Counted from the stretch's first letter, positions 1-12,500 are shown. The stretch: DNA of 64,000 nt from Paragorgia papillata (GCA_035771165.1 JAWNZC010000291.1:1199001-1263000); one strand, 5' to 3'. Numbers and translations: made by a program. The notes: generated by a model not told the origin, from the letters alone.

Positions 1-332
1 ACTTCCGTCACACTTCACTTCCGTCGCACTTCACTTCCGTCGCACTTCACTTCCGTCACACTTCACTTCCGTCACACTTCACTTCCGTCGCACTTTACTT
101 CCCGTCGCACTTCACTTCCGTCGCACTTTACTTCCGTCACACTTCACTTCAGTCGCACTTCACTTCCGTCGCACTTCACTTCCGTCACACTTCACTTCCG
201 TCACACTTCACTTCCGTCACACTTCACTTCCGTCGCACTTCACTTCCGTCGCACTTCACTTCAGTCATACTTCACTTCCGTCACACTTCACTTCCGCAAT
301 ACTTCACTTCCGTCGCACTTCACTTCCGTAAC
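1..332 (+). repeat. 16-bp minisatellite at left edge
   Basis: About 20 copies of ACTTCCGTCACACTTC, alternating CAC/CGC variants. It begins before the window. Confidence 0.95.
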
Positions 333-344
333 ATCAAACCTCAC

Positions 345-3300
345 CTGGCTCGAGTTGTTATTTACATCCGAGTTTCCTCTAAATTTCACGAAATTTTCTG
401 GACTGCTAAAACCGTAAGTTCGGATTTTTGACAAATCATCCAGAGCTGACGTCGCAATCGAATGTTTCAGTTCCTGAATTTCTTCTTTCATCTTCTGCAA
501 TTGTTCGTCTTTCTCCTTGCATGCTTTCTTTAACAGAGCAACCTTTGCCTAAAGAGAGAAAAAAGACTTTAAATTAACTCATTCCTGTCGGAGGGTTTTT
601 CCCAGAGCTGAATGAAGCAATCCAGACAGAAGTTACTAGAATCAAGTTAAAAGTTTACTTATCTGAAAATAGATATAACCCCCTCCCCCCCCCCCCCCCC
701 CCCCCCCCCCCAGTATATCTCAACAGGTTCGTCACTGAGTTTGCTGTCCCACACTTTAATTATAATACATCAAATGTGTATCTTTACAATCAAATTACTC
801 CTAAGGATTTTTCAATGTGGCCGTGTCGAGGCATATCAAAGGCGCTTTAAGCAGCCGCCATACGACACAGTTCAGACGACGGATCCCAGCTAAACTCTAG
901 GTGTTGATTTTACGGAGAGAGGAAAACCTGAGAATCCGGCGAAAAACCCTCGGAGCACAGGAGATATCAACTAAACTCTATTGTACTCACATGAGTCCCA
1001 AGCTCGAGAACGGGGTTGTTCCCAGCCGGTCATCCATCCAAGTACTAACCCCGTCTAACCGGGCTTAACTATTGGTGAGAGGCAGCGCCCTGATAGCACA
1101 CGCCATCCGTGAAGAGTTAAGTCTCTCGATATTGAAGAAACTAGATTTCAGCTTTCGAAATATCGAATATAAGTACCATCATTCTACGACCTAGAGCGTC
1201 GAACTAGTAAATCGAAAGTCACGGGTTCGAAAACCAGCCAGTATGGTTCATCACTTGGAGTAACACCTAATATCATTATTCTCTACCTGAGGTCTCTGTC
1301 CTACAATAATCATTTCAGTATATCTTACTCACCTTTAATGTTGGTAACTGTACTTCGGCATCATCCCTTTGTGAAGTCAGTTCAGCAATCTAAAAGATAG
1401 AACCAAAATCATTCATAACTGTTACTAACCACGACTATAAAATAAACCCCACTACAAAACATACCTTTAACTTCAATGTGTGAAATTTCTCCTCAAGTTT
1501 CTCATTACCCCTGAAAAAATAGTTAAACAAAATTCAATGAGTGCATGGGATCTTTATGTAATAGATCAAACACGAGTTTGAGTGTTTCATCAGGGGTTCC
1601 AAACACGAGAAAACAAATGAAAACCGAGGGCGTAGCCCCGAGGTTTTTATCGTTTTCGAGTGTTTGGAGTCCCCCGATGAAACACGATAAACGAGTGTTT
1701 GAGCTTGCTTTTCAAACGAGTATTCGCATCGCGATTTGCAGTGGGATTTTTTTCATTGATTTCAATATGCAGATTAAGAAAAGTGATCCAGTTCACTAGG
1801 AAATTTCCTACAGGTTTTCATTGGGTATCAAAACTTATGCATGTGATGTGGTATACGTTCAAGGATTGGCTACGATAATCATGAATTATTAATGAGTTTG
1901 AAGACTAGTTGAAAAATAGTATAACCTCGCCTACCTCGACAGTTGTTCGAATTCAGCTGCTCGTCCCTCCAGTCTGTTTCTCTCCTTAAGACAGTTGCCC
2001 AGTTCTGTGGATAACTCGGTGCGCTCAGCTTCAAGTTTTTTACACTGTCCATGTAGATATTTGAGTTCACGTTCGAGGTCGTGGGATTTGCTTTGTGATT
2101 GCTTTAAGTCTGACTTACACTGTAGCAACTAGAAGAGGGAAAATAAGCTTAGAATACAACCAACCAACCAACCGACCGACCGACCGACCGACCGACCGAC
2201 CGACCGACCGACCGACCGACCGACCGACCGACCGACCGACCGACCGACCGACCGACCGACCGACCGACCGACCGACCGACCGACCGACCGACCGACCGAC
2301 CAAGCGACCGACCGACCGACCGACCAATCGACCAATCGACCAATCAACCAACCAACCAACCCAACTTTACGTTGCACAAACCTCGTTTACTCGTTTTCTT
2401 AATTCATTTCTTTCAGCATCAAGTTTTCGCAGTTGAGAACTTCCTTCATCTCGTTCTCTTTGCACGTCAAAAAGTTTTCGTTGAGTATCACGAAATTCCT
2501 TTTCCAAACTAGAAATCTAAATTGAAGAAAAGTAAAAGATCAGTGATGGGGATTCAATGCCAGCCAGAAGACCTTGATGTTGCATTTTGCGACTGGTCCT
2601 TATTTGATTTTTAAAAAACACACTCCTTTACTAAAAGCAAACGAAGTGAAAGGTGGTAAAGTCACGAGACTACAATCGTGGAATAATTACATTGGGACAC
2701 AGCGTATGTCAAGTGGCTTCTGTGCGCACGCGATTTAGCTTTAAAATGTGTTCTCCCCTTCCCCCTCCGATTTGCTAGAACTCCCCCTTGGTGGGGGATG
2801 GGGGAGGGGGGAGGGGTAAAACAACGTTATTTATCTCACGGTAGTAAAAGAAGCAAGAACGAAGCTACTTGATGCTTTAGTGTCCCAATGAATTATTCTC
2901 AGATTGTAGTTTTGATAACGAAACACTGACGTTTCGAGCGAAGCTGTTCATCAGGGTAGAAAGTCAAAACGTCAGTTTTTCGTTATCAAAACTAGTCTCA
3001 GCAATTTATCACCTTTTCACTTTGCTCTATCTAAACCACTGCCTACGCAGCACTGTACTTTTTAACACCAAGAATCCTTCTTGTACTAACCTTGGTTTTA
3101 AAAGTGTCGTTTGTTCTTTGTAAAGATTTATTCCTGGCCTCTAAGTTCTCTTTCTGTTGTTCCATCAGTTTGTTGTTCATTAGAAAATCATTTCGTTGTG
3201 TTTCTACTATTCTTCCTTTCTGCACCAGATCGTCTTTTTGTGTCTTGATGGCTTTCAATTGATCACTAAATTCATCACGTTCACGTTTCGCATCTTCAAG

Positions 3301-3888
3301 TTCCTTTAGTTTTGCCTGCGAGTTGTCAAGAGAGGTGAGAGGTGTCGTAATTATGATAAGGTGAAGGGGATACCCGTCATGATTATTGGTCACGACGAGA
3401 ATGATAGTGGTGTTGGTGATGGTAATAATGAGGATGGTGGTGATGATGATGAAGGTGGTGGTGGTGGTAATGATGACGGTGTGATGGTGGTGGTGATGAT
3501 GACGATAGTAGTGATAATGAAGGTCGTGATGATGATGATGGTGGTGATGATGGTGGTGATGATGGTAGTGATGATGAAAGAGGTAATAGTGATGATGGAG
3601 GTGGTGATGGTAGTGATAAAGGTGGTGGTGGTGATAATGGTTGTGGTGGTGGTGATGCTGGTGGTGGTGATGATGGTCAGGATAATGGTGGTGATGATGG
3701 TGGTGATAGTAATAATGGTAATAACGTGGTGATGACGATTTTAGTGATGATGATTGTTATGCTGATAGTGCTGATGATGACAATGATGATGATGATAATG
3801 ATAATCATGATCATGACGATGATGATTGATGATGTCATGATGATGATGTCATGATGATGATCATCATGATCATGATGTCATGAAGATG

Positions 3889-3920
<32 letters not shown>

Positions 3921-6900
3921 GATGTCATGAAGATGATGATGATAACGATGATGATGATAATCATGATCATGACGATGATGATAATGATAATGATGATAAT
4001 CATTATCATGATGATGATGATGATGGTGATGAAGACGGAAGACAAGGGAAAAAATCTTACTTGCAACTTGGATATAGTTCTCTCCAGCTCTACAAAATCT
4101 TCATCAGCTCTGTGAAGTCGATTGACCTAAAATAAGAATTTGAGCACATTTGAACATTCCACGAGTTGTGAGGACCTCTGTTGATATTCAAGAACATCCC
4201 GAGCTTGGAATTTCAAATTCAAAGATTTTCAAAGATCGTAGGAACCCTAAACAATCAAAAACAAACCTACCTGCTCTTGTAGCTCTCCATTTTCATTTTC
4301 TAGCATCGCATATTTACATTTGATTTCTTGAAACTGCATATTAACAGACTGAAGATGATTTAACTGAGTCTGAAAAGGGAAAATGTTCAAATGCTTAAAG
4401 GATAAGATTTTCACAATGAACGGTAAACTATACCAAAAAGGCATGCGTCTTTATTGTTCATGCTAGCCAGCACAGCATTTAGTTTTAAATCGAAATATAG
4501 TAAGGTTTGAGTACTGCCGAAAATATTGAACGTAGTTTCTAACGTTTCGAGCGAAGGCCCTTCGTCAGAGAGAAAAACTACGTTCAATATTTCCGGCAGT
4601 ACTCAAACCTTTCTAACGTTTCGAGCGAAGGCCCTTCGTCAGAGAAACGTGCGTTTCTCTCTGACGAAGGGCCTTCGCTCGGAACGCTAGAAGCTACGTT
4701 CAATAATTTCGGCAGTACTCAAACCTTACTATATTTCGATTTGTATTTCAACACTGCCCAGTACACTACTTTTATTTCACTGTTTAGTTTTAAAGCTTGT
4801 ATGTGAACAAGCCGTAACCATGTGCTGTGCCTGCACAAACAACAACTCGTGTACAAATGTTTCACCTGAAGTGAATCTACATTCCCTTCCATCTTTTTCC
4901 GTTGCTTTTCTGACGTTGCGCTGTCAGACTTCCACTGTTCCAACTAAAAGTAAAATAAAATAATCAAAATTTACTCTAACATATCGTTGTTTCAAAAGAT
5001 AGTGTACTTCAAATTAAAAATTACTTCGAAACTGCACTTGTTCAGCTCTGCGATCTAAAAAAAAATAATAAATTTTTAGCATCTTTGAAGAACTAGAAAA
5101 TGGTAAAAAGTATGTATAACATAGAACTACCTTAGCAATAAGTTCTCTTTCTTTCTTTTGATTCTAAGAATAATAAGAAAAAGATCATAAATCCCCAAAA
5201 TGATCTCTTAACGAGGCTGACTATAATTTACTGCTCAGACACTATGTGCACACGGCAACGTTTCCGAGCGTTTTCGTATTGTTTACTGTTCTCAAGGGAA
5301 TCGAAAACAATCAGCTCATTACTTGAAACAATACGAAAACGCTCGGAAACGTTACCGCACATAGCCAGAGTCCCTTGAAAGTGCCAATGCAACGAAATTT
5401 CACCCCAGTTTTTTATGATTGCATTTGAAAGAACACTTAAAATGACAACGTAACATCTTTCGTAGAATTTCGTTTCCTTGCTTCATTCTTGAGATATTCA
5501 GGTTTGTTTGATATGCAAATGCCATACTTATGACATCACACTGTATAATGACTTTTTTAAAAAGTATGATTTTCTTTGAGAGTGTTTACCGAGAGTACTT
5601 AATAAAAATTTGCACTTGCATGTATGTAGCCATGACTGGTCACTAAACGTGTGTAGCTGGGTGTAAAATACTTGGACTATCCTAAAACTGATGCTATTTC
5701 AAAAAGTCATTGCATTGCATTGGCACTTTAACTTGACTAGCACATGATTTACTATTACCAAGATGCAAACTACTTAAGTAAAAAATGTGGCAAGTTTAAA
5801 ATGCTAGAGATTAAAAAACCCCTAAAGATAATGAAATTCAGGTACCTCCAGTTTCAAGAACCGCACACTTTCATCCTGCAAAAAAAATACAGATTTGTTA
5901 AGGACATACAATGTAAACTATATTAGAAGAGAAGACGGAGTGTTGTGAAAAAGTCAGCGAGTCGTCTGGAGAAAAAGAAATCTAAGAGAATAAGAGAGGC
6001 CAGAGCAGGCGATAGAAAAAGTAAACTAATACAGTTACCATAATTTTCAGATCTTGTTCCTTTTTCTGGATCTGAATAAAAAAGAGTTGAGCTGTTTTAG
6101 AAAAATGTTGCCTAACACAAATTGTGTTGATATCCTGACTTGGATACGTACTGCTTGCTGAAACATTTCACAAAAAGACCTAGCATAAGCTATATATACT
6201 TACATATGCATTAGTTTCAATTTCCGTTGCTTCAGCCTACACGAAGAAATATATTGCGTTAACGCCATCGCTACCCGCACCACTGCCACCTAGATCGCTA
6301 CAACCACCACCACCACCGCAACTGTAATGGGAACCAACACCACCATCGCATGTACCGCAGTCATCACCACTGGGCACTGTCACTACCATTACCAACGCCA
6401 CTACCATCGACGCGACAGCCACCACCACCAGCACCACCATCATAACTACCACCACAACCTGGCCCACCACTGCCACCTAGATCACTACAACCATCACCAC
6501 CACCGCAACTGTAATGGGAACCAACACCACCATCGCATGTACCGCAGTCATCACCACTGGGCACTGTCACTACCATTACCAATGCCACTACCATCGACAC
6601 GACAGCCACCACCACCAGCACCACCATCATAACTACCACCACAACCGCCACCACCATCTTTCGTTATTGCCAACCCCTAATATGTTACCACTTTTAAGCT
6701 AACAACCACATTGTCATAACTCAAATCTACAATTTCCTTACCCTCATCGATTGCAGAAGATTTTCTTTGTTCTACAAATATAAAATATACTAATTACAAT
6801 AGAATTGGCTAGAGCCAAAACATACAACAACTATCAAATTATCATGCTTCAAAAAATGCCTTCATCAGAATGAATCATAAACTTGGAAATATTCACTACA

Positions 6901-7196
6901 GAAGCTTCGCTCAATCCAATAAAGGAATCTTTGTCATTTTCATCCATGTTACTTACTTTCTTTTGAGCGACACTATGAAGAGCACACTGTTCACAAATTT
7001 CACAATCTGGATAATGGCCGCAGACTGGCCACACAGACAAATCCTGCTCATTGTCATGCGAAGTAGTACTTCCTGCGACGCCAGCACCACTTCGGTATTG
7101 ACAACCCAAATATTGTCGCTTGGAATTTCGAGCGTCTTGATTCGACTCACCGATGGGAGATGAAGGCAAAATTAAACCATTTCTCACTTTAGCCAT
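345..7196 (-). CDS. Long coiled-coil protein, N-terminal part (gene continues past left edge)
   Basis: Sixteen exons can be joined in frame on the minus strand: 7196-6957, 6771-6742, 6236-6204, 6071-6039, 5875-5846, 5163-5131, 5054-5025, 4943-4866, 4369-4271, 4126-4061, 3315-3091, 2516-2382, 2128-1935, 1510-1465, 1389-1333 and 548-345. They give 511 residues and all have GT-AG borders. I start at the ATG at 7196 (context GTCAACATGG); an in-frame stop lies 60 bases upstream. Residues 1-80 are not coiled coil and hold a cysteine cluster (WPVCGHYPDCEICEQC) that could bind metal. From about residue 81 the protein is charged heptad-rich helix (for example KRERDEFSDQLKAIKTQKDD). Six successive exons encode only 10-11 residues each. 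I do not recognise the family. It could also be the 3' continuation of the JAKMIP-like gene upstream if the donor at 9585 is used. Introns carry many repeats and foldback elements. Confidence 0.7.
679..711 (+). repeat. Poly-C tract
   Basis: About 30 C residues with one T near the start, in an intron of the left coiled-coil gene; a matching C10-type run is at 17341-17354. Confidence 0.95.
820..1115 (-). mobile_element. 5S-rRNA-derived SINE
   Basis: Reverse-strand copy with CATCCAAGTACTAACCCCG and CGGGCTTAACT (5S box region) and the same tail as other copies. It lies in an intron of the left coiled-coil gene. Confidence 0.75.
1555..1720. repeat. CGAGTGTTT-rich foldback remnant
   Basis: Inverted words AACACGAGTTTGAGTGTTTC and GAAACACGATAAACGAGTGT around GGGCGTAGCCCCGAGGTTTT. 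Similar to the hairpin at 8183. Confidence 0.5.
2157..2362 (+). repeat. (ACCG)n tetranucleotide repeat
   Basis: About 45 units with CAAT variants at the end, in an intron. Open Arg-Pro-Thr-Asp or Val-Gly-Arg-Ser frames on either strand are artefacts. Confidence 0.97.
2548..2612 (+). mobile_element. tRNA-derived SINE, tail fragment
   Basis: AGCCAGAAGACCTTGATGTT and GCGACTGGTCC match the tail of the copies at 15538 and 53505; the A and B boxes are missing. Confidence 0.5.
2880..3058. mobile_element. Foldback element, family F2
   Basis: Arms GTTTTGATAACGAAACACTG and CGTTATCAAAAC around GACGTTTCGAGCGAAG...CATCAG, then a tail ending CACTGCCTACGCAGCACTGT shared with family F1. It probably begins near 2650. 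Confidence 0.65.
3390..4036 (+). repeat. (GAT/GGT)n triplet-rich intron
   Basis: Degenerate GAT, GGT and AAT triplets fill the intron between exons ending 3315 and 4061 of the left coiled-coil gene. Confidence 0.92.
4490..4782. mobile_element. Foldback element, family F1, with 12-bp target duplication
   Basis: Inverted arms with TCGAAATATAGTAAGG and TTCGAGCGAAGGCCCTTCGT, followed by an asymmetric tail (ACACTGCCCAGTACACTACT, then TTTTATTTCAC). Flanked by TTTAGTTTTAAA at 4478-4489 and 4783-4794. It lies in an intron of the left coiled-coil gene and has an extra internal arm copy. Confidence 0.85.
5243..5367. mobile_element. Short foldback MITE
   Basis: Arms AACGTTTCCGAGCGTTTTCG with complement CGAAAACGCTCGGAAACGTT. 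Intron of the left coiled-coil gene. Confidence 0.7.
5385..5728. mobile_element. Foldback MITE, AAAGTGCCAATGCAA ends
   Basis: Left TGAAAGTGCCAATGCAACGA and right TTGCATTGGCACTTTAA, with the inner motif TTTGAAAGAACACTTAAAAT shared with the element at 60858. Intron of the left coiled-coil gene. Confidence 0.65.
6240..6660 (+). repeat. (CCA)n-rich intron with a 187-bp direct duplication
   Basis: The block starting CACTGCCACCTAGATCGCTA (6280) recurs at offset 187 (6467), nearly identical, within CAC/ACC triplets. Confidence 0.92.
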
Positions 7197-8182
7197 GTTG
7201 ACGGACAACAACAACAGAATAAAGAACGCAAGTAACAGCTTGCTTGACAGAGATTAACTAAAACTTTCTTTAGTCAAGTTTAATACGAAACTGCCGGCAG
7301 AATGCCAAGACGAACGTCAAAACCAAGAACTTTAAATTCTCTTAAGTAAAGCGTATCGAACGACGAGCAACAGTGATGTATGAATTGAGAATGCTCCAAC
7401 CACTGCTTCATTTTTCAAAAAAAGATATTAACCGAAGCGTTCCCAGTGACTAAAACCACTTTCAAAGGACACAGCCGTAGCCACTAACAAAAATCCAAAG
7501 TATCGTATAGCTTCAAAATGTTTATCTCGGCAACGACTACGATATGCCTTGGTCCAACCCCGCTGATTAAACCAGCCTACTTTACAGTCACCGTACCACG
7601 AAGTTTTTACACTAGAAATATCGCTTTCTTAAGCAGTATTCTTCAACAAACGAGAAACCACAATAGCTGTTCCCACAAAAGTAATACAGTTCCTCTGAAC
7701 AGGAGTTTTTAATGGGAAGTATAGTGCAGAGTAAGCCAAGCGGAATTATTCATGTATTTTATAGTCAAAGTATGAAAACAACCTGTTGAATACGATCAAT
7801 TATTAATTTGAGGTGAGCATCGAAATTTCTTTAAAGAAAGCGCTAAGATCGAAAGTGTTATTAATTGTTGTATAAATCAGTTTAGGAAAGCTAACGTAAG
7901 GACAACAAGGGGTTCTTTTGAACCTATTCTCCTAATTATCATTCTGGAGTACGAACTCAGTAGAATTATACGAAATTGAGTATGAAAAGAACTTCAAAAA
8001 CTCATTAATAATTCATGAGGAAAACACAAAAGAAAATCATGACCGTATCGTGTCTTTATATGTGATAAAGATACCTCCTGATTTACATAAACTTTAGCTT
8101 TGATTTTTTCGGCTTAGACAAGGTTATTTTTCAAGCTTACTATACGCCAATGAACTTACCAAGTGGTTCGTTTTTGAAGCCG

Positions 8183-8280
8183 TTCAATAAACTCGCAGTT
8201 CGTGTTTTATCAGATATAAAAACACTCGGCTTCGCGAGTGTTTTTATATCTGATAAAACACGAACTGCGAGTTTATTAAA
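8183..8280. repeat. Near-perfect hairpin, arms of about 46 bp
   Basis: TTCAATAAACTCGCAGTTCG...AACACTCG, loop GCTTCG, then the complement to TTTATTAAA. One or two mismatches only. Probably the end of a MITE related to the CGAGTGTTT words at 1570-1715. Confidence 0.8.
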
Positions 8281-8404
8281 CAGTACGTAATACAAGATAT
8301 TCTGACAGTTCTTCTGATTTCAAAATTACGATTATTACTAGATTTCAGAAAACGAAAAGGAGTCTACTTATATCGTAATAATCTAACATTGCCGAAAACG
8401 TAAA

Positions 8405-8550
8405 CTGAAAAATGTGTTGTCGGGATTTGAACCCACATCTTCGGCTTCAGAAACATCACTCTGCCATTAACAGAACTATATACAAAATGTTGCCAAGCGC
8501 GAGTTTGCCGCCATTGCCCACAAACGTAAAAAAAGTTTGCTAAAGACAAC
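8405..8550 (-). mobile_element. tRNA-like SINE of a second family
   Basis: On the minus strand an A-box-like stretch and GTGGGTTCAAATCCCGACA (B box) flank a region ending near a foldback. The acceptor stem is not preserved. Confidence 0.4.
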
Positions 8551-9305
8551 ATTAAAACAGAGAAGAACCCGTTGGCTAATAAGACGAAAAACAGCTAACT
8601 AATAAAAACTATCAATACGATGATATCTTTCACGAGTGAAAAAAGATCGTATCACCAATCAGAAAACTTTACCACAAATAAAATAATACTGTTCCTTTCA
8701 CTCGTGAAATAAACAGAAATCTCACTACGGATATAATAAAAGAAGTATAATGTCTCACAAACGATCACAAAGACGGAACAGAGAAGAAAATTTTGATATA
8801 GGGAAGAAATACTTTGACAGTTCCAAAAACTGCAAACTCCTTAAGGCCTAGGTCAAACAACAAACTTTTTATGACTTGAACTTAATGTAAACAAGACGCC
8901 TGGATCAGGCGTTCACTCCAGTTACTGGCAAGTACGCGGAGCTTCGATTCAGGATTGTGAATCCAGAATGTGGTGCATACTTCACACTGGTGAACATATT
9001 TACGATCAAGACAGTTGTCAGCCACATCTGATCACTGTTAAACTACAAAGTCGACTGTCACTTTCGAAATCTACCAACAACGTGCAAGAACACCTTGATC
9101 AAAAGGCAAAGCTGTTCAATTTTTTGTCCAACTCCAAAAGCAAAATGAGCAAAGAACTTATAACATGCCTCACGGCCTCACACCATCACACGACTAACAA
9201 CTCACCAGAAGCTTAAACAGTAGCGGAAGTAAAATGTGCAAAAATGCAAAATCTTGACACCCAAAAAAAGGGGGAAAACAAGAAAACCCAACCAAGTCGA
9301 AATCT

Positions 9306-9463
9306 AAGGGCGCTTTCCAATTGACAAGGTTAGACCGGTCAGTCCGGCCAGAATGGACTTGCTTTTGATTAGGACCAAATTTTCCAGTCTGACCGTTCAA
9401 ACGAATCGTGTTCCATTTAACCGGACTGACCGGTCTAACCGTGTAAATGGAAAGGCCCCTAGG
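9306..9463. mobile_element. Foldback MITE, GGTTAGACCGGTCAGTCCGG arms
   Basis: Left AAGGTTAGACCGGTCAGTCC and right GGACTGACCGGTCTAACC, ending near AGGGCGCTTTCC and GGAAAGGCCCCT. It lies just beyond the JAKMIP-like stop codon. Confidence 0.7.
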
Positions 9464-9533
9464 ACTCGGCTTACCACAGATAGCCCGAGTGGCAGCCCGA
9501 GTAATTAGAAAATAGAACACTCTTTTGTTTAAG

Positions 9534-9539
9534 TTTATT
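9534..9539 (-). terminator. Candidate polyadenylation signal AATAAA of JAKMIP-like gene
   Basis: A canonical AATAAA lies on the minus strand 22 bases after the in-frame stop at 9561. It supports 9561 as the end of the gene, although so short a 3' UTR is unusual and the competing donor at 9584 means an alternative longer transcript is possible. Confidence 0.4.
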
Positions 9540-9560
9540 TGCATTGAGGATAAGACTATC

Positions 9561-12500
9561 TCACTCAGGGCCAATTCCACTCACCTTTAACTGCCGTTCC
9601 AAGAATACGATCCTTTCTTTTAGTAAATCAAATTCACCAAGGTTGAACTCGCTTGCCCGCTTTGGAACCAGTCCCGGTGGGGGGAAATGACCATCCACCA
9701 TATCTCGCTGGGCAGCCATAGAATTCGGATGGTGTGCGGGAAGACGAGGTAGTTCCGAGAGGGGAAGGTTCATACTCATTGATCGATACTTTGGTTTGGG
9801 CATAACAGGAGGAGGAGTATGTTTTCGCTGCCGACCAGAATCTGCAGATACAGAACTCGAATCAGAAAGCGCGTCCTGGTGATGGAAAGCAACGTGCCTT
9901 TCCGAAGCCTTCTCCTGGTGGTTCAATTTCGTTTCCATAGTAACCACGGATTGCGTGTGATCGTACTCAGGTCTGCTAGGATTGTTTAAGAATGCTTCCA
10001 CAGACGAGTCATCCACGGTAGCAGAAATGTCATCATTACAAGGAGTGTCATCGTTGAAAACGTCAAATGCATCGTGTGTCGTAGGACTGGCCTCACTAGG
10101 AACCACATTCGTCTGAGTGATACACAAACTATCCATGCTTAAGACAGTATCCGGTTCTGACGTCACTGACGAACTCTCGCTCTCTAGAAGAGCTTGGATT
10201 TCGTGGTCGAGGGTGGGCCGGAGACCATTACCTTCCTCCGCTAGTAAAGCTTCGATAACTTCATCAAGGTCGTTCTCCAAAGCGCCCGGTGGGGAGAGAG
10301 AAGGTAGGGTGGGTGGGGGACTATCGGGGATAGGTGGGGGACTATCGGGGATAGGTGGAGGATCGGAAATTGGTAACTGGGGATAGGACCCGTCTGAGCT
10401 ATCCACAGTACATTGATTATTGTCCTCACTTGGGGGTGGAGCCTCGGTTGAAAGCAGAGAGGCGGCTTGCCCGTTGCCCACATGTGTATCAAGAAGTATA
10501 GCCTCCTCATGTTTGTCACCAGTCCCTTCGCCTAATCTTTGTCCCAGTCCCTCAACGCGGTGTCCGTGCCGAATAGCCCCAGAAAATCCTTCTTCCCCAA
10601 AAGTTCCATCCTCCAATGCTCGGAACGTTTCGTCTAACGCATCTAAAGACTCGTCTTTACACGTTCGGTTAATCATCAGCTCGTCGGCAGGAGGTCGGGA
10701 TTCGGGTTTAGCCAGTGATTCAAGTTCAGATCGTGTGGTGTCGTCGGTAGCATCGCCAGCAGAAAGAGGCGAAAAATATCCTTCTTGCGGGCTCAGTGTC
10801 CTTTGGAAAACGGGAACTGTGGGATTAGCTTCCATTTCGCCAAACACATTATCGAAGTCAATAGCTAAGTAGAAAACCGGTGCCTCCTCGGCGACAATTA
10901 TCGGCTCTATAAACTGAACTGCAGTGTCGTCCTTGTGCTGGCTTTTTTCCTCCAATAAGTCAAGTCTTGTCGGGGTCACTGTGGCTTGAAAACCCAAAGC
11001 TTTAGGAAAAGTCAAAACAGAAGTTGCTCCATAAGGTTGTTCCCTCCTCACGTTAACTTCGTCATCTTCGAGATCGCTGTCATATGTAGGACGCTATAAC
11101 GAAAAAAAAATGTTTAACACTTTGAAGCCTGAAGACGAGTCTTTAGTATTTTATTCTGGCTAACGCCAGACGATTTTATTCACACAGGGAATCCGGAGAG
11201 GTCCAGGCCTCAAAGTGTTAAAACCTATCTCTCTAACATCTAACATATTAAATTGGAGCCTATAGCTCTGCTGCACTGTCTCGCACCTATTACTAAATAT
11301 AAATTTTGTCTTCACTAAGCTCTCGCAAAGCTTCATATTCTTTTTTAAAGCTTTAGCTAGGAACAAATATATTGCTAAAACTCTATAATGGCAACTCTAC
11401 ATGTAATAAAAGGCTGTTCCATTGCAGGTATATATATACGCTTGCATCGTATTATGATATATAAAACAATAGTCAATACTAACAAAACTACGCGAAGGGA
11501 GTATACCTTTGATTTCAATAATTCTTGATTTTTAGCAGGATAATCCAATTCTTAATGGATCACGCGATAACCAAATATTTTCTTTACTCGAAGGTAGATG
11601 CATGCACATACAACGTTTCGACGCAACGACAAGACCGAACATGCGAAACTAAAGTTTGCATTCTGGTATGACATCACCAATAATAAACAGGTGTACCAGT
11701 TGGCACTCCGAAGATATACAAGGGTTGACACAACATGATATTTTGCATTAAAAGACCCCGTTCACATGAACACGGTAGGAGTTGAAACAAGCGCTAAGAA
11801 TAAAGCCGGTTTCCCACTTGCGAATTTTTTCGCGCGAATCGACATTTTTCTTTTGTTTTACGAGGTCTGGCTTATTCACCAAACGCCGTTGTGTTCAGTA
11901 CCGGATTAGCTTTTCAATGGTGCTCAGTTGATTGAAGCAAATTACAAAATATGTAAATGGTACTGATTCGATTCTAATTCACTTCATTCGTTTCGTTTAA
12001 TTTCATTCCGTTTCTTTTTTATTTCATTCCATTTCACTTTACTTCCTTTCACTTCATTTCATTTCATCTCATGTCAATTCATTTCTTTTAAGGATTAAAG
12101 ACTGAGGGCTAATCATCCTTATACTTGCAGCCCGGCTGCCGCCATACGACACAGTTCAGACCACGGATCACAGCTAACGTGTAGGTGTTGATTTTATGGA
12201 GGGTGGAAAACCGGAGAACCCGGCGAAAAACCCTCGAAGCACAGTCCCAAGCTCGACAACGGGGTCATTTCCAAGCGGTAACCCATCCAAGTACTAACCC
12301 CGTCTAACCGGGCTTAACTTTAGGTGAGAGGCAGTGCGCTAACAGCGTAACTGTCCAGTCTAGTTTTTTTGGTTATCAGTACAGTGAGCCTATACCTATC
12401 TATCTGTCTTAATTACTTAATGCAAATTATGGTATTAAATAAATGTCTTGTCTTGTCTATTATCAAATTTACCCAAAGCCACACGTCACCCATGCTCATA

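Larger units (their letters stand above)
7260..9300. other. Region between the two minus-strand coiled-coil genes
   Basis: A/T-rich, with a hairpin at 8183-8280, a tRNA-like SINE at 8405-8550 and repeated CGAGTG words. If the JAKMIP-like gene ends at 9561, this is intergenic and holds the promoter of the left gene. I see no TATA box and no exon I can support. Confidence 0.5.

Noticed and set aside
2095..2436. Open frames of Thr-Asp-Arg-Pro and Val-Gly-Arg-Ser repeats on both strands
   Set aside because: They are translations of an (ACCG)n microsatellite inside an intron.
9194..9580. Minus-strand 128-codon frame below the JAKMIP-like last exon
   Set aside because: It overlaps a foldback MITE and begins in a different frame from the supported exon; not supported as coding.
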